Assembly (NCBI RefSeq): GCF_024753145.1
Contig: NZ_JANUGU010000005.1
Location: 286,490-350,489 of the forward strand
Direction of reading: 5' to 3'
Length of the DNA stretch: 64,000 nt
From: Massilia terrae
Lineage (GTDB): Bacteria; Pseudomonadota; Gammaproteobacteria; Burkholderiales; Burkholderiaceae_D
Below are positions 44,325-53,501 of the stretch, in pieces. Within the stretch, counting starts at the first letter, position 1, and every line of letters begins with the position of its first letter. The translations under genes and the position numbers were made by a program. Under the pieces are notes generated by a model that was given only the letters and a program-made list of their open reading frames with translations, was not told where the DNA came from and ran no database searches.

Positions 44325-44981
44325 TCAGCTCAATTCGTCGAGCACGCCCTGGCGCAAATGCTCGACCTCGCCCCAGCTGGCCAGCCCGAGCCCGCCGCTG
44401 TCGACGGTAAAACGATTGACACTGGCATTCTGGATCTTGAAGTCGCGCGGCGATTCGAGCGCCAGGCCGAGCGCGCTGCGGTAGGCGCATTCGAGCACCC
44501 CGCCGTGCGCGACCAGGGCCAGGGTCTTGCCCGGATGCGCCTTGGCCCAGCGCAGCAAGGCGCCGGTGGCGCGCTGGTGGAACTGGCGGAAGGTCTCGCC
44601 GCGGTTGACGCCCGGCGGCAGCACGGCGTCGACGTCGCGCGCCTGCCAGGCGGCGAACTGGAGCGGGAAGCGCTGCGCGATCTCGGTGTACAGCAGGCCT
44701 TCGAAACCGCCGTAGCAGCGCTCGCGCAGGGCCGGGTCGATCTGCACCGGCAGGCCGTGCGCGCGGGCGATGGCGTCGGCGGTCTGGCGCGCGCGGCTCA
44801 GGTCGCTGGCGGCGACGACATCGATGCGCTCGCCAGCCAGGGCGGCGCCCAGCAGCGCGGCCTGGCGTTCGCCTTCCGGGTTCAGCGCGATGTCGAGATG
44901 GCCCTGCAGGCGGCGCTCGGCGTTCCAGGCCGTTTCGCCGTGGCGGATCAGCAGGATGTTGGTGTTGGTAACTGCGGACAT
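44325..44981 (-). CDS. Histidine phosphatase (phosphoglycerate-mutase-like) family protein
   Basis: Cytosolic phosphohydrolase or mutase of 218 residues. The catalytic phospho-His motif is NILLIRHGETAWNAERRLQG, supported by ASDLSRARQTADAIARAHGL, the Glu-bearing RERCYGGFEGLLYTEIAQRF and the second His in LALVAHGGVLECAYRSALGL. The substrate is not clear; GpmB, CobC and phosphoserine phosphatase PspA-type members share this layout. ATG 44981 is chosen as it begins MSAVTNTNILLIRHGE; the frame runs further upstream through non-homologous residues. Neighbours are on the same strand but separated by gaps over 30 bp. Confidence 0.9.
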   Translation of the reverse strand: MSAVTNTNILLIRHGETAWNAERRLQGHLDIALNPEGERQAALLGAALAGERIDVVAASDLSRARQTADAIARAHGLPVQIDPALRERCYGGFEGLLYTEIAQRFPLQFAAWQARDVDAVLPPGVNRGETFRQFHQRATGALLRWAKAHPGKTLALVAHGGVLECAYRSALGLALESPRDFKIQNASVNRFTVDSGGLGLASWGEVEHLRQGVLDELS

Positions 44982-45015
44982 GAGGTTCCTTGACGCCCGA
45001 ACCCCGGGGCGCGGA

Positions 45016-45681
45016 TTATTTGTTGATGGTCGCGGCAACGGCCGGGTTGAGCGAATACACGCCGAAGACCTGGGCCTCATCGAGGATGTGGCCGACGATG
45101 GCGAGGCGTGCTTCCTGGCCGCTGAAGCGGCCTTCGAGCGGCAGGCGCGCGATGTCGAGCGCGTACAGGGTGAAGAAGTAGCCGTGCACCCGCTCGTCGT
45201 TCCACGGCGGACAGGGGCCATCATAACCGTAATATTCGCCGGCCATGTCCGGGTCGCTGGCGAACCAGCCGGTGTAGTCGTTCACGCCCTGGCGCAGCTC
45301 GTGCTCGGTGCCGTTCTTGATGGTGAAGGGGACCAGCGGGCCGCTCTTGCCGTGCGGCGTGACCATGTCCGAAAACATGCCTTCCGCGATGGATTTCAGG
45401 CTGACCGGGAGGTCGACCAGGGCCCAGTGGTAGAAATCGACGCGTGACAGCGAGGCCGGCACGGTGCGGCCTTCCTGGTTGACGTCGGTGCCGACGCTGG
45501 GCACGTCCGGGTCGTGGCATAGCAGCACCAGCGACTGGGTGCCGGCCGGCACTTCGTCCCAGGCGAGATGCGGGTTGCGGTTGCTGGACAGCTTGATGTG
45601 GCTGGCCGGGTCGATGACCGCAAACGCGCACTGCGGCGGGATGGCGCCGCCCTCGGCAAACGTATCGCTCCAGATTTTCAT
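45016..45681 (-). CDS. YbhB/YbcL family Raf-kinase-inhibitor-like protein
   Basis: PEBP-fold protein of 221 residues. Key segments are GGAIPPQCAFAVIDPASHIK, SSNRNPHLAWDEVPAGTQSL, VLLCHDPDVPSVGTDVNQEG, YHWALVDLPVSLKSIAEGMF and the ligand-pocket YYGYDGPCPPWNDERVHGYF then FTLYALD. No signal peptide is evident, suggesting a cytosolic location. The bacterial role is unknown. It follows the dtd side and precedes the histidine phosphatase on the minus strand. Confidence 0.92.
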   Translation of the reverse strand: MKIWSDTFAEGGAIPPQCAFAVIDPASHIKLSSNRNPHLAWDEVPAGTQSLVLLCHDPDVPSVGTDVNQEGRTVPASLSRVDFYHWALVDLPVSLKSIAEGMFSDMVTPHGKSGPLVPFTIKNGTEHELRQGVNDYTGWFASDPDMAGEYYGYDGPCPPWNDERVHGYFFTLYALDIARLPLEGRFSGQEARLAIVGHILDEAQVFGVYSLNPAVAATINK

Positions 45682-45731
45682 CGCTCTCTCCCCTCGCCTA
45701 TGTCATTGACTACGGCGCGATACTGCAGGTT

Positions 45732-46190
45732 TCAACGTGATGCACCGACAGGATCAATCTGAAGCCAGAAAGTCACCGGGCCATCGTTGGTGAGCGACAC
45801 TTTCATGTCCGCACCGAATCGGCCGGTTTCCACCTTGCCATGGGATGCGCGGGCGCGGCGCACGAAATAATCGAACAGGCGCGCACCGATGTCCGGGCCG
45901 GCCGCCGGCGAAAACGAAGGCCGGGTGCCGGAGCGGGTATCGGCCGCCAGCGTGAACTGCGGCACCAGCAGCAGCTGGCCTTCGATGTCGGTGATACTGC
46001 GATTCATCTTGCCGGCATCGTCGGCGAACACACGGTAACTCAGCAGTTTCGCCAGCAAAGCTTCGGCTTCGCGCTCGCTGTCGCCTTTCTCGGCGCAGAC
46101 CAGCACCATCAGCCCGGCCTGGATCGCGCCGACGGTCTCGCCGTCGACCACGACGCTGGCCGAGCTGACCCGTTGCAGCAGGCCGATCAT
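45732..46190 (-). CDS. dtd: D-aminoacyl-tRNA deacylase
   Basis: Proofreading enzyme that removes D-amino acids (first described for D-Tyr) and glycine mischarged on tRNA. The 152-residue protein starts [20 protein letters not shown] and carries both family motifs: [19 protein letters not shown] (SQFT-like) and the cis-proline motif [12 protein letters not shown]. Its ATG overlaps the tyrS stop by 4 bp, so the deacylase is translationally coupled to tyrosyl-tRNA synthetase. Length is typical. Confidence 0.95.
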   Translation of the reverse strand: MIGLLQRVSSASVVVDGETVGAIQAGLMVLVCAEKGDSEREAEALLAKLLSYRVFADDAGKMNRSITDIEGQLLLVPQFTLAADTRSGTRPSFSPAAGPDIGARLFDYFVRRARASHGKVETGRFGADMKVSLTNDGPVTFWLQIDPVGASR

Positions 46191-47437
46191 GCCGACAGGG
46201 TCACGCGGGCGAACTTGCGCTTGCCCACTTGCAGCACGAAGGTGGACGCTTCCAGCTTGAGGCCCTTGTCGCTGATGACGGCGCCATCGATGCGCACGCC
46301 GCCCTGGTCGATCATGCGGTTGGCTTCCGAGGTGGAGGCGCACAGCCCCGTTTGCTTGAGCAGCACGCCGATGCCGAGCGGGGCACCGGACACGGCCACT
46401 TCCTGCACGTCGTCCGGGATGCCCCCCTTGGCGCGGTTGACGAAGTCGGCCAGCGCGTCGTCCGCGGCCTGGGCCGAGTGGAAGCGGGTCACGATCTCCC
46501 TGGCCAGCGCGACCTTGGCGTCGCGCGGATTCATGCCGGCCTCGACGTCGGCCTTCAGTTGCGCGATGTCGCCGATCGAGCGGAATGACAGCAACTCGTA
46601 GTAACGCCACATCATCACGTCCGAAATACTCATCAACTTGCCGAACATGGTATTGCCCGGCTCGGTGATGCCGATGTAGTTGTTCTTGGACTTGGACATC
46701 TTTTCGACGCCGTCCAGGCCTTCCAGCAGCGGCATGGTCAGAATGCACTGGGGCTCTTGCCCGTAGTCCTTCTGCAATTCGCGGCCCACCAGCAGGTTGA
46801 ATTTCTGGTCCGTTCCACCTAGCTCAAGGTCCGATTCCAAAGCCACTGAATCATATCCTTGCATCAGCGGATAAAGGAACTCATGAACACTGATCGGAGT
46901 CCCACTCTTGTAGCGCTTGGTGAAGTCGTCGCGCTCCATCATGCGGGCCACGGTGTAGCGCGAAGCCAGCTGGATCATGCCGCGCGCGCCCAGCGGATCG
47001 CTCCACTCCGAGTTGTAGCGGATCTCGGTCCGCTCGGGGTCGAGCACCAGCGAGGCCTGGCGGAAGTAGGTCATCGCATTGGTTTCGATCTGTTCGCGCG
47101 TCAGCGGCGGGCGCGTCACGTTGCGGCCCGACGGGTCGCCGATCATGGAGGTGAAGTCGCCGATCAGGAAAATCACCTGGTGGCCGAGGTTTTGCAGCTG
47201 GCGCAGCTTGTTCAGCACAACGGTGTGCCCAAGGTGCAGGTCCGGTGCGGTCGGGTCCAGGCCCAGCTTCACGCGCAGGGGCTTGCCGGTTTTTTCCGAA
47301 CGCGCCAGCTTTTGCGCGAATTCGCTTTCGATCAGCAGTTCATCGACGCCCCGCTTGGTAATGGCGAGTGCTTCCTGCACCTTTTCACTTAATGGCAAGG
47401 TTGCTTTTTCATTAGCAGAATTCGCAGAAACGTTCAT
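46187..47437 (-). CDS. tyrS: Tyrosine--tRNA ligase
   Basis: Class Ic synthetase of 416 residues. [20 protein letters not shown] (HIGH-like), [36 protein letters not shown] with [36 protein letters not shown] (KMSKS) and a C-terminal S4 domain ([20 protein letters not shown]) identify the TyrZ-like group with the LDPT signature rather than E. coli TyrS. It is coupled to dtd downstream and divergent from the M23 peptidase. Confidence 0.96.
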   Translation of the reverse strand: MNVSANSANEKATLPLSEKVQEALAITKRGVDELLIESEFAQKLARSEKTGKPLRVKLGLDPTAPDLHLGHTVVLNKLRQLQNLGHQVIFLIGDFTSMIGDPSGRNVTRPPLTREQIETNAMTYFRQASLVLDPERTEIRYNSEWSDPLGARGMIQLASRYTVARMMERDDFTKRYKSGTPISVHEFLYPLMQGYDSVALESDLELGGTDQKFNLLVGRELQKDYGQEPQCILTMPLLEGLDGVEKMSKSKNNYIGITEPGNTMFGKLMSISDVMMWRYYELLSFRSIGDIAQLKADVEAGMNPRDAKVALAREIVTRFHSAQAADDALADFVNRAKGGIPDDVQEVAVSGAPLGIGVLLKQTGLCASTSEANRMIDQGGVRIDGAVISDKGLKLEASTFVLQVGKRKFARVTLSA

Positions 47438-47485
47438 AAAAATCGTGTAGGAAAAGGACTATTTTGGTTGTAGGAGCTTGGATTT

Positions 47486-47494
47486 TGGTATAAT
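47486..47494 (+). promoter_or_regulatory. Extended -10 promoter for the M23 peptidase gene
   Basis: TGGTATAAT: perfect -10 TATAAT at 47489-47494 with an upstream TGn extension, in an AT-rich tyrS/M23 gap. A poor -35 (TTGGTT, 19-base spacer) lies upstream, as is usual for extended -10 promoters. The leader to ATG 47596 is about 95 bases. Confidence 0.65.
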
Positions 47495-47595
47495 GCGCGA
47501 TCCCCTTAGTCTTGCCGCAGATAAAGATTAGACAACAAGAAGAACAAAAACAGCAGTGGTTCAGGGACGTCAAGCGGCAAATTTTAACTGATTGC

Positions 47596-48942
47596 ATGAA
47601 CCCTATACAGAAAATCACCGATCGACTGGCGCGCACCAGCCGCAAGACCCGCGTCGTCGCCGCTGGCGCGGGCGTGCTTGCGCTGTTTGCCCTCGGCGCC
47701 ACCGCGGTCGCGCCGATCGCGCCGGATCCCGCCGACCTGCCCGTCAAGTCGGTCACCGAGCAGCTGGCCCTGCCGAACCTGCAGGCGCAGATCTCCGCGC
47801 TGCAGAACGACTCCCAGCAATTCATCCACGAAGAACGGATCCGCCGCGGCGACTCGCTCGGTTCGGTGTTCACCCGCCTCGGCATCGATGATGCGCAGGC
47901 CCAGAACTTCGTCCGCGCCGACAAGGTCGCCAAGCGCATCCTGACCCTCAAGCCGGGCAAGCGCATCCAGGCCGAGACCGACGAGAACGGCCTGCTGCTG
48001 TCGCTGCACGCCACCATCGACGGCAAGGACGCGCCGTCGATGATCACCGTGACCCGCAAGGGCGACAAGTTCGACGTGTCGGAAGGCGCGCCGCAACTGG
48101 AGCGCCGCATCGAGATGCGTTCGCGCGAAATCTCCAGCTCGCTGTACGCCGCGACCGACTCGGACGCCGACGGCGGCCGCATGCCGGACGGGGTCGTCAA
48201 CCAGATCATCGAGATGTTCTCGAATAACATCGACTTCCGCTCCGACCTGAAGCGCGGCGACCATTTCTCGGTCGTCTACGAGACCTTCTGGCAGGACGGC
48301 GAGCTGGTGCGCACCGGCCGCATCCTGGCCGGCGAGTTCGTCAACCGCGGCACCACCTACCAGTCGGTCTGGTACGAAGACCCGGTCAGCCACCAGGGCG
48401 GCTACTACAGCCTGGACGGCAAATCGCTCAAGCAAGGCTTCCTCAAGTCGCCGGTCGCCTACACCCGCGTGTCGTCGGGCTTCTCGATGCGCATGCACCC
48501 GGTCTTCGGCGTGTGGAAACAGCACACCGGCATCGACCTGGCCGCGCCGATGGGCACCCCGATCCGCGCCGCCGGCGACGGCACCGTCGACTTCGTCGGC
48601 ACCCAGAACGGCTACGGCAACATCGTCGTCCTCAAGCACTGGGCCAACTACAGCACCGCCTACGGCCACATGAGCCGTTTCGTCAGCGGCCTGCGCAAGG
48701 GCGAAAAAGTGCACCAGGGCGACGTCATCGGCTATGTCGGTGCGACCGGCTGGGCCACCGGCCCGCACCTGCACTACGAATTCCGCGTCGGCGGCACCGC
48801 CAAGGACCCGAACGGCATGAAGGTGGTGGCGCAAGCCCCGCTGTCGTCGTCGGAACTGTCGCGCTTCAAGATGGCGGCATCGGACATGAGCCACCGCTTC
48901 TCGCTGCTGGCTCCGGCCGGCCAGGCGATGGCGGCACGCTGA
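47596..48942 (+). CDS. M23 family peptidoglycan DD-metalloendopeptidase
   Basis: Envelope peptidase of 448 residues. A basic N-terminus and one membrane helix ([20 protein letters not shown]) anchor it in the inner membrane. An OapA/Csd3-like domain ([38 protein letters not shown]) follows, then a linker domain and the LytM core: [40 protein letters not shown] (His310 and Asp314), YGHMSRF and [22 protein letters not shown] 47596 is chosen; no strong ribosome site is visible and a TTG at 47512 is in frame. It is followed by a terminator, then anmK, which recycles anhydro-muropeptides. Confidence 0.93.
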   Translation: MNPIQKITDRLARTSRKTRVVAAGAGVLALFALGATAVAPIAPDPADLPVKSVTEQLALPNLQAQISALQNDSQQFIHEERIRRGDSLGSVFTRLGIDDAQAQNFVRADKVAKRILTLKPGKRIQAETDENGLLLSLHATIDGKDAPSMITVTRKGDKFDVSEGAPQLERRIEMRSREISSSLYAATDSDADGGRMPDGVVNQIIEMFSNNIDFRSDLKRGDHFSVVYETFWQDGELVRTGRILAGEFVNRGTTYQSVWYEDPVSHQGGYYSLDGKSLKQGFLKSPVAYTRVSSGFSMRMHPVFGVWKQHTGIDLAAPMGTPIRAAGDGTVDFVGTQNGYGNIVVLKHWANYSTAYGHMSRFVSGLRKGEKVHQGDVIGYVGATGWATGPHLHYEFRVGGTAKDPNGMKVVAQAPLSSSELSRFKMAASDMSHRFSLLAPAGQAMAAR

Positions 48943-48963
48943 TCGCAGCAGATTCGACAAAGA

Positions 48964-48998
48964 CGCCTCCCCTGCTTCGGCACGGGAGGCGTTTTTTA
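48964..48998 (+). terminator. Rho-independent terminator after the M23 peptidase gene
   Basis: Nine-base arms ACGCCTCCC and GGGAGGCGT around a 12-base loop, followed by TTTTT. It lies 21 bases past the stop and about 50 bases before anmK, which should therefore have its own promoter or depend on read-through. Confidence 0.9.
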
Positions 48999-49048
48999 TT
49001 TCGACCGTTGCGGTTAAGCTAGCAAGATTCCCAGCCAATCACCTTCTC

Positions 49049-50152
49049 ATGATGAGCAATTCTTCCTCCCTGTACATTGGCCTGATGTCCGGCACCAGCC
49101 TCGATGGCGTGGACGGCGTGCTGGCCGACTTTGGCGGCGGCGCGATCCGCACCATCGAAGCGGCCTTCGTCCCCTTCCCGCCCGCCTTGCGCGAGGAGCT
49201 GATGGCGCTGCAGGCCAAGAGCGACAATGAACTCGAACGCGAGGCGATCGCGGCCAACGGGCTGGCAGCGGCTTATGCACAGTGCATAGACGCGCTGCGG
49301 CCGGCGGCAAGCGGGCCGATCGCGGCGGCGGCGGTGCACGGCCAGACCATCCGGCACCGACCGGAACTGGGCTTCACGCGCCAGACCAACAATCCCGCCC
49401 TGGTGGCGGAACTGACGGGAATCGATGTGGTCGCGGATTTCCGCAGCCGCGACATCGCCGCCGGCGGCCAAGGCGCGCCGCTGGTGCCGGCCTTCCATCA
49501 GGCCGCCTTCGGCAAGGCCGGCGTGACGCGGGTGGTGGTCAATATCGGCGGCATCGGCAATATCAGCGTGCTGCGTGGCGACGGCAAGGTGAGCGGCTTC
49601 GACACGGGGCCGGGCAATGTGCTGATGGATTTGTGGATCGGGCGACACCTGGGCAAGGCTTACGACGCGGGCGGCGCGTGGGCGGCCAGCGGCCGGGTCA
49701 ACCAGGCCCTGCTGGCGGTGCTGCTGGACGAACCTTACTTCCACCAGCCGGCGCCCAAGAGCACGGGACGCGACCTGTTCCATGCGGAATGGCTGGACGT
49801 GCGCCTGGCGCGCTGCCCGGGCGTGGCGCCGCAGGACGTGCAGGCCACGCTGACGCGGCTGACGGCCGTCACGATCGCGCGCGCCATCAAGGATGAGGGC
49901 GTGGACGTGGATGCGGTATATATCTGCGGCGGTGGCGCGTACAACGGGACGCTGCTGCGGGCGCTGGCGGAGGAGCTGGGGGGCGAGGTGCCGGTGGAAT
50001 CGACGTCGGTGCTGGGGGTCGCGCCGAATCGCGTGGAGGCGCTGGCTTTCGCCTGGCTGGGTTATCGCTTCATGCGGCGGGAGCCGGGCAATATGCCGGC
50101 GGTGACGGGGGCAAAAGGCCTGCGCATCCTGGGCGCGCTATATCCCGCTTGA
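49049..50152 (+). CDS. anmK: Anhydro-N-acetylmuramic acid kinase
   Basis: Converts anhydroMurNAc to MurNAc-6-phosphate in cell-wall recycling. The 367-residue ASKHA-fold kinase has [89 protein letters not shown] and [16 protein letters not shown]. Two adjacent ATGs (49049, 49052) are possible starts. It follows the M23 peptidase, consistent with muropeptide turnover. A hairpin separates it from the convergent erpA. Confidence 0.95.
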   Translation: MMSNSSSLYIGLMSGTSLDGVDGVLADFGGGAIRTIEAAFVPFPPALREELMALQAKSDNELEREAIAANGLAAAYAQCIDALRPAASGPIAAAAVHGQTIRHRPELGFTRQTNNPALVAELTGIDVVADFRSRDIAAGGQGAPLVPAFHQAAFGKAGVTRVVVNIGGIGNISVLRGDGKVSGFDTGPGNVLMDLWIGRHLGKAYDAGGAWAASGRVNQALLAVLLDEPYFHQPAPKSTGRDLFHAEWLDVRLARCPGVAPQDVQATLTRLTAVTIARAIKDEGVDVDAVYICGGGAYNGTLLRALAEELGGEVPVESTSVLGVAPNRVEALAFAWLGYRFMRREPGNMPAVTGAKGLRILGALYPA

Positions 50153-50172
50153 TCCCGGCGCCACCCTGAAAA

Positions 50173-50202
50173 CCGTCGTCCCCGCCTGCGCGGGGACGAT
50201 AG
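50173..50202. repeat. Single REP-like hairpin, probable bidirectional terminator
   Basis: CCGTCGTCCCCGCCTGCGCG then GGGACGATAG: one arm of the dispersed family folded on itself, followed by TTTTAT. It fills the convergent anmK/erpA gap. Confidence 0.82.
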
Positions 50203-50217
50203 TTTTATGCGGTTGGC

Positions 50218-50583
50218 TTAAGCCGAGAACGACGACCCGCAGCCGCAGGTCGACGATGCGTTCGGGTTCTTGATCACGAACTGGGCGCCTTCGAGGTCGT
50301 CCTTGTAGTCGATCTCGGCGCCGACCAGGTACTGGTAGCTCATCGAGTCGATCAGCAGCTGGACGCCGTTCTTGACCATGGTGGTGTCGTCTTCGTTGAC
50401 GATTTCGTCAAAGGTGAAGCCATACTGGAAGCCCGAGCAGCCGCCGCCCTGCACGAAGACGCGCAGTTTCAGGTCGGGATTGCCTTCTTCCTCGATCAGC
50501 TGCGCAACCTTCTGCGCGGCGCTGTCGGTGAAGACGATGGGCATCGGGATGGTGGTGTCTTGGACGTCGGCGACTGCGGTCAT
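50218..50583 (-). CDS. erpA: Iron-sulfur cluster insertion protein ErpA
   Basis: A-type carrier of 121 residues that delivers Fe-S clusters to apo-enzymes, including those of isoprenoid synthesis. The three cluster-binding cysteines lie in [18 protein letters not shown] and [10 protein letters not shown]. The core ends with [20 protein letters not shown]. The N-terminus ([20 protein letters not shown]) is slightly longer than in E. coli. It reads toward anmK; the bactofilin gene lies upstream on the same strand. Confidence 0.95.
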   Translation of the reverse strand: MTAVADVQDTTIPMPIVFTDSAAQKVAQLIEEEGNPDLKLRVFVQGGGCSGFQYGFTFDEIVNEDDTTMVKNGVQLLIDSMSYQYLVGAEIDYKDDLEGAQFVIKNPNASSTCGCGSSFSA

Positions 50584-50636
50584 GTGTTACTCCTGGTGAT
50601 TTTGCGGTTGCATCCATTATAGTCGGAAGGCGCGAC

Positions 50637-51038
50637 TCATGCTTCGGCCGCCATTTCCCCTACCGCCAGGTGAAACACCGGTTCGCCCGCCTGCTGGTGA
50701 GTTAACTTCCCAGTGACAAGAGCACCGCCGTGCATTTCGAGCAGTTTGTAATGGACATCCCCTTGTATGCGGCCTTTCGGCTGCAATTCAAGTAGCTCGG
50801 AGGAATAAACCGTACCGGCAATATAGCCATTGACCACCAAGTTGGCGCAGCGCACCTCGCCCTCGATGCGGGCATGCTCGGAAACGATCAGCACGCTGTC
50901 GGCGCCCTCGCCCGCCACCACATTCCCATGCACCTCGCCATCGATGCGCAGGCCGCCCGTGAACATCAAGTCGCCTTCGATGCGGGAGGAGATGCCAACC
51001 AGGCTGTCTATTTCGCTTTTCGCATGTCGACCGAACAT
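50637..51038 (-). CDS. Bactofilin (polymer-forming cytoskeletal protein)
   Basis: Small beta-helical filament protein of 133 residues. The N-terminus MFGRHAKSEIDSLVGISSRI leads into the bactofilin repeat region: EGDLMFTGGLRIDGEVHGNV, VLIVSEHARIEGEVRCANLV, VNGYIAGTVYSSELLELQPK and GRIQGDVHYKLLEMHGGALV then TGKL. These short strands form the right-handed beta-helix. I chose ATG 51038, as the frame to 51101 adds a Cys/Ser-rich segment unlike the family. Bactofilins in other bacteria scaffold wall enzymes; the M23 peptidase 2 kb away makes that plausible here. Confidence 0.93.
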   Translation of the reverse strand: MFGRHAKSEIDSLVGISSRIEGDLMFTGGLRIDGEVHGNVVAGEGADSVLIVSEHARIEGEVRCANLVVNGYIAGTVYSSELLELQPKGRIQGDVHYKLLEMHGGALVTGKLTHQQAGEPVFHLAVGEMAAEA

Positions 51039-51189
51039 ATGGCACCCCGAGCAAGTAGATGGCTGAACGCAACGCCGGCTTGCAAAATCGACCAGCGGCA
51101 TCGGTCAATTTACTTCGCTCAACAGCGACCGCTTTGATCTAGATCGTGTCCGGCGGCGGGATGCCGAGGCCGCCGGATGGGTCCAACGC

Positions 51190-52227
51190 TCAGGGCAGCA
51201 GGGCGATTTGTTGCAATCCGGTCTCTTCCGGCAGGCCGAACATCAAGTTCATGCACTGCACGGCCTGGCCGGAGGCCCCCTTGACCAGGTTGTCCTGCAC
51301 CACCAGCACCACCACGGTGTCGCCGTTCTCCGGCCGGTGCAGCGCGATGCGCAGCATATTGGAGCCGCGCGTCGAGCGGGTTTCCGGCAGCGAACCGAAG
51401 GGCATCACGTCGACGAACTGCGAATCCTTGTATTGCTCTTCGAACAAGGCCTGGAGGGCGGCGTTGTCGATCTCCTTGGTCAGCTTGGCGTACAGGGTCG
51501 TGAACATGCCGCGGATCATCGGCACCAGGTGGGGCGTGAAGATCAGGCCGATTTTCTGGTCGGTGTAGCGCTGCAGCTGGGCCGAGGTTTCCGGGGTGTG
51601 GCGGTGGCCGGCCACGCCGTAGGCCTTGAAGTTGTCGCTGGATTCCGAGAACAGCGTGCCGATCTCGGCCTTGCGGCCGGCGCCGGACACGCCCGACTTG
51701 GCGTCGGCGATCAGGTGGCCGGCATCGATCACGCCCGCCTTCAGCAGCGGGTACAGGCCCAGCTGCATGGTGGTCGGGTAGCAGCCCGGGTTGGCGATCA
51801 CGCGCGCGCCCTTGATCTGCTCACGGTTGAGCTCGACAAGGCCGTAGACCGCCTCTTCCAGCAGTTCCGGCGCGGTGTGGGGGATCTTGTACCACTTCTC
51901 GAAGACGGACTGGTCCTTGATGCGGAAGTCCGCGGCCAGGTCGATCACCTTGACCCCGGCCTTCAACAGTTCCGGTGCCTGCGCCATGGCCACGCCGTGC
52001 GGGGTGGCGAAGAACACCACGTCGCATTGGGTCAGGTCGGCCTTGTCGGGGGCCGAGAACGCCAGGTTCACGCGGCCGCGCAGCGAGGGGAACATGTCGG
52101 CCACCGGCAGTCCATCTTCCTTGCGCGAGGTGATGGCGGTCAGCTCCACCTGCGGATGCACGGCCAGCAGCCGCAGCAGCTCCACGCCCGTGTAACCGGT
52201 TCCGCCGACGATGCCAACTTTGATCAT
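51190..52227 (-). CDS. argC: N-acetyl-gamma-glutamyl-phosphate reductase
   Basis: Third enzyme of arginine synthesis, reducing N-acetylglutamyl phosphate to the semialdehyde with NADPH. The 345-residue protein starts [20 protein letters not shown] with its Rossmann motif and has [30 protein letters not shown], the active-site Cys in [20 protein letters not shown], and [16 protein letters not shown] 52227 is set by the family N-terminus; the frame runs upstream to 52485 across the rpsI terminator. No other arg genes are adjacent. Confidence 0.96.
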   Translation of the reverse strand: MIKVGIVGGTGYTGVELLRLLAVHPQVELTAITSRKEDGLPVADMFPSLRGRVNLAFSAPDKADLTQCDVVFFATPHGVAMAQAPELLKAGVKVIDLAADFRIKDQSVFEKWYKIPHTAPELLEEAVYGLVELNREQIKGARVIANPGCYPTTMQLGLYPLLKAGVIDAGHLIADAKSGVSGAGRKAEIGTLFSESSDNFKAYGVAGHRHTPETSAQLQRYTDQKIGLIFTPHLVPMIRGMFTTLYAKLTKEIDNAALQALFEEQYKDSQFVDVMPFGSLPETRSTRGSNMLRIALHRPENGDTVVVLVVQDNLVKGASGQAVQCMNLMFGLPEETGLQQIALLP

Positions 52228-52310
52228 TGTGTGTTCCTTCGAGAATGAATGCGGCCAACTTGACCGAGTCTGCAATTTTAGCAGCGATGCAAATTGGACG
52301 TTTTGTGATG

Positions 52311-52344
52311 AAAAAAAAAGCCGCCGGCTTTGCAGCGGGCGGCT
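52311..52344 (-). terminator. Rho-independent terminator after rpsI
   Basis: Seven-base arms AGCCGCC and GGCGGCT with a 12-base loop; on the minus strand the stem is followed by a run of about nine T. It begins 35 bases past the rpsI stop and separates the ribosomal operon from argC. Confidence 0.92.
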
Positions 52345-52378
52345 GATTTTGCGGCAGCGTTGAACGCTGCAACAGCGA

Positions 52379-52771
52379 TTAACGCTTCGAGAACTGCTTG
52401 GCGCGGCGTGCTTTGCGCAGGCCGACCTTCTTACGCTCGACTTCGCGGGCGTCGCGGGTGACGAAACCGGCACGTGCCAGGTCACCCTTCAGGCCTGCAT
52501 CGTAGTCGATCAGGGCGCGGGTGATGCCGTGGCGCACTGCACCTGCCTGGCCCGACTCGCCGCCGCCGTGCACGTTGACCTTGATGTCAAAACGCTCGAC
52601 GTTGCCGGTCAGTTCCAGCGGTTGACGGATGACCATCAGGCCCGTTTCGCGCGAGAAGTACTCGGCGGCCGGTTTGCCATTCACGATGATCTGGCCGGTG
52701 CCGGCCTTGATGAACACACGAGCCACTGCACTCTTGCGACGGCCGGTGCCGTAGTTGTAGTTACCGATCAT
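52379..52771 (-). CDS. rpsI: 30S ribosomal protein S9
   Basis: Small-subunit protein of 130 residues with the typical S9 layout: [80 protein letters not shown] and the C-terminal [18 protein letters not shown] whose last residues reach the P-site tRNA. It follows rplM by 9 bp in the universal rplM-rpsI operon. Confidence 0.98.
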   Translation of the reverse strand: MIGNYNYGTGRRKSAVARVFIKAGTGQIIVNGKPAAEYFSRETGLMVIRQPLELTGNVERFDIKVNVHGGGESGQAGAVRHGITRALIDYDAGLKGDLARAGFVTRDAREVERKKVGLRKARRAKQFSKR

Positions 52772-52780
52772 GTCAGCTCC

Positions 52781-53209
52781 TTAGATCTCGAGTGCTTTGG
52801 GTTGCTGGGCGCTGTGCGGGTGCGTGCCTTCCGCATACACTTTCAGCTTCTTGAACATGGCGTAGCCGAGCGGGCCCTTGGGCAGCATGCCCTTGACAGC
52901 CTTCTCCAGCGCGCGGCCCGGAAAACGCTGTTGCATTTTCAGGAAGTTGGTTTCGTAGATACCGCCCGGGTAGCCCGAGTGACGGAAATACTTCTTGTCG
53001 TTGGCTTTGGTGCCGGTCACGCGCAGTTTGCCTGCGTTGACGACGACGATGAAGTCGCCGGTGTCGACGTGCGGAGTGAATTCCGGTTTGTGTTTGCCGC
53101 GCAGTCGGAGTGCCACTTCGCTGGCAACACGTCCGAGGACCAAGTCCGTCGCGTCAATCACGAACCAGTCGCGCTGGACTTCATGTCCTTTAGCGGAAAA
53201 AGTTTTCAT
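52781..53209 (-). CDS. rplM: 50S ribosomal protein L13
   Basis: Large-subunit protein of 142 residues: [80 protein letters not shown] and [20 protein letters not shown]. Its N-terminus and length match the family. First gene of rplM-rpsI; about 290 bp of upstream DNA up to the divergent hydrolase gene must hold the promoter. Confidence 0.98.
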   Translation of the reverse strand: MKTFSAKGHEVQRDWFVIDATDLVLGRVASEVALRLRGKHKPEFTPHVDTGDFIVVVNAGKLRVTGTKANDKKYFRHSGYPGGIYETNFLKMQQRFPGRALEKAVKGMLPKGPLGYAMFKKLKVYAEGTHPHSAQQPKALEI

Positions 53210-53501
53210 GTTGACTTCCTAAAATAGGGATTAATTGCTCAAATTGCCTTGGTGGTTCCGCACCGCATGCGAGCGGACTCGACCTTATTGTCTTTTCCTG
53301 AGCAAACGGAAAGCCTACGATGATAGCCCAGTTACGGGCGCAACGTCAACCCGGCCTTGCAAGCCGTGACCAATGCCACACAGCCATTGTTCAACCCCGG
53401 TTAAATTGCACCCGGGTAACTTGTTTTACAGTGGGAAAGATAAATTGACCAGCCAGATCATGCCAAATTACTATGATCGGAATTGTCCACCAGGAGTCCT
53501 C

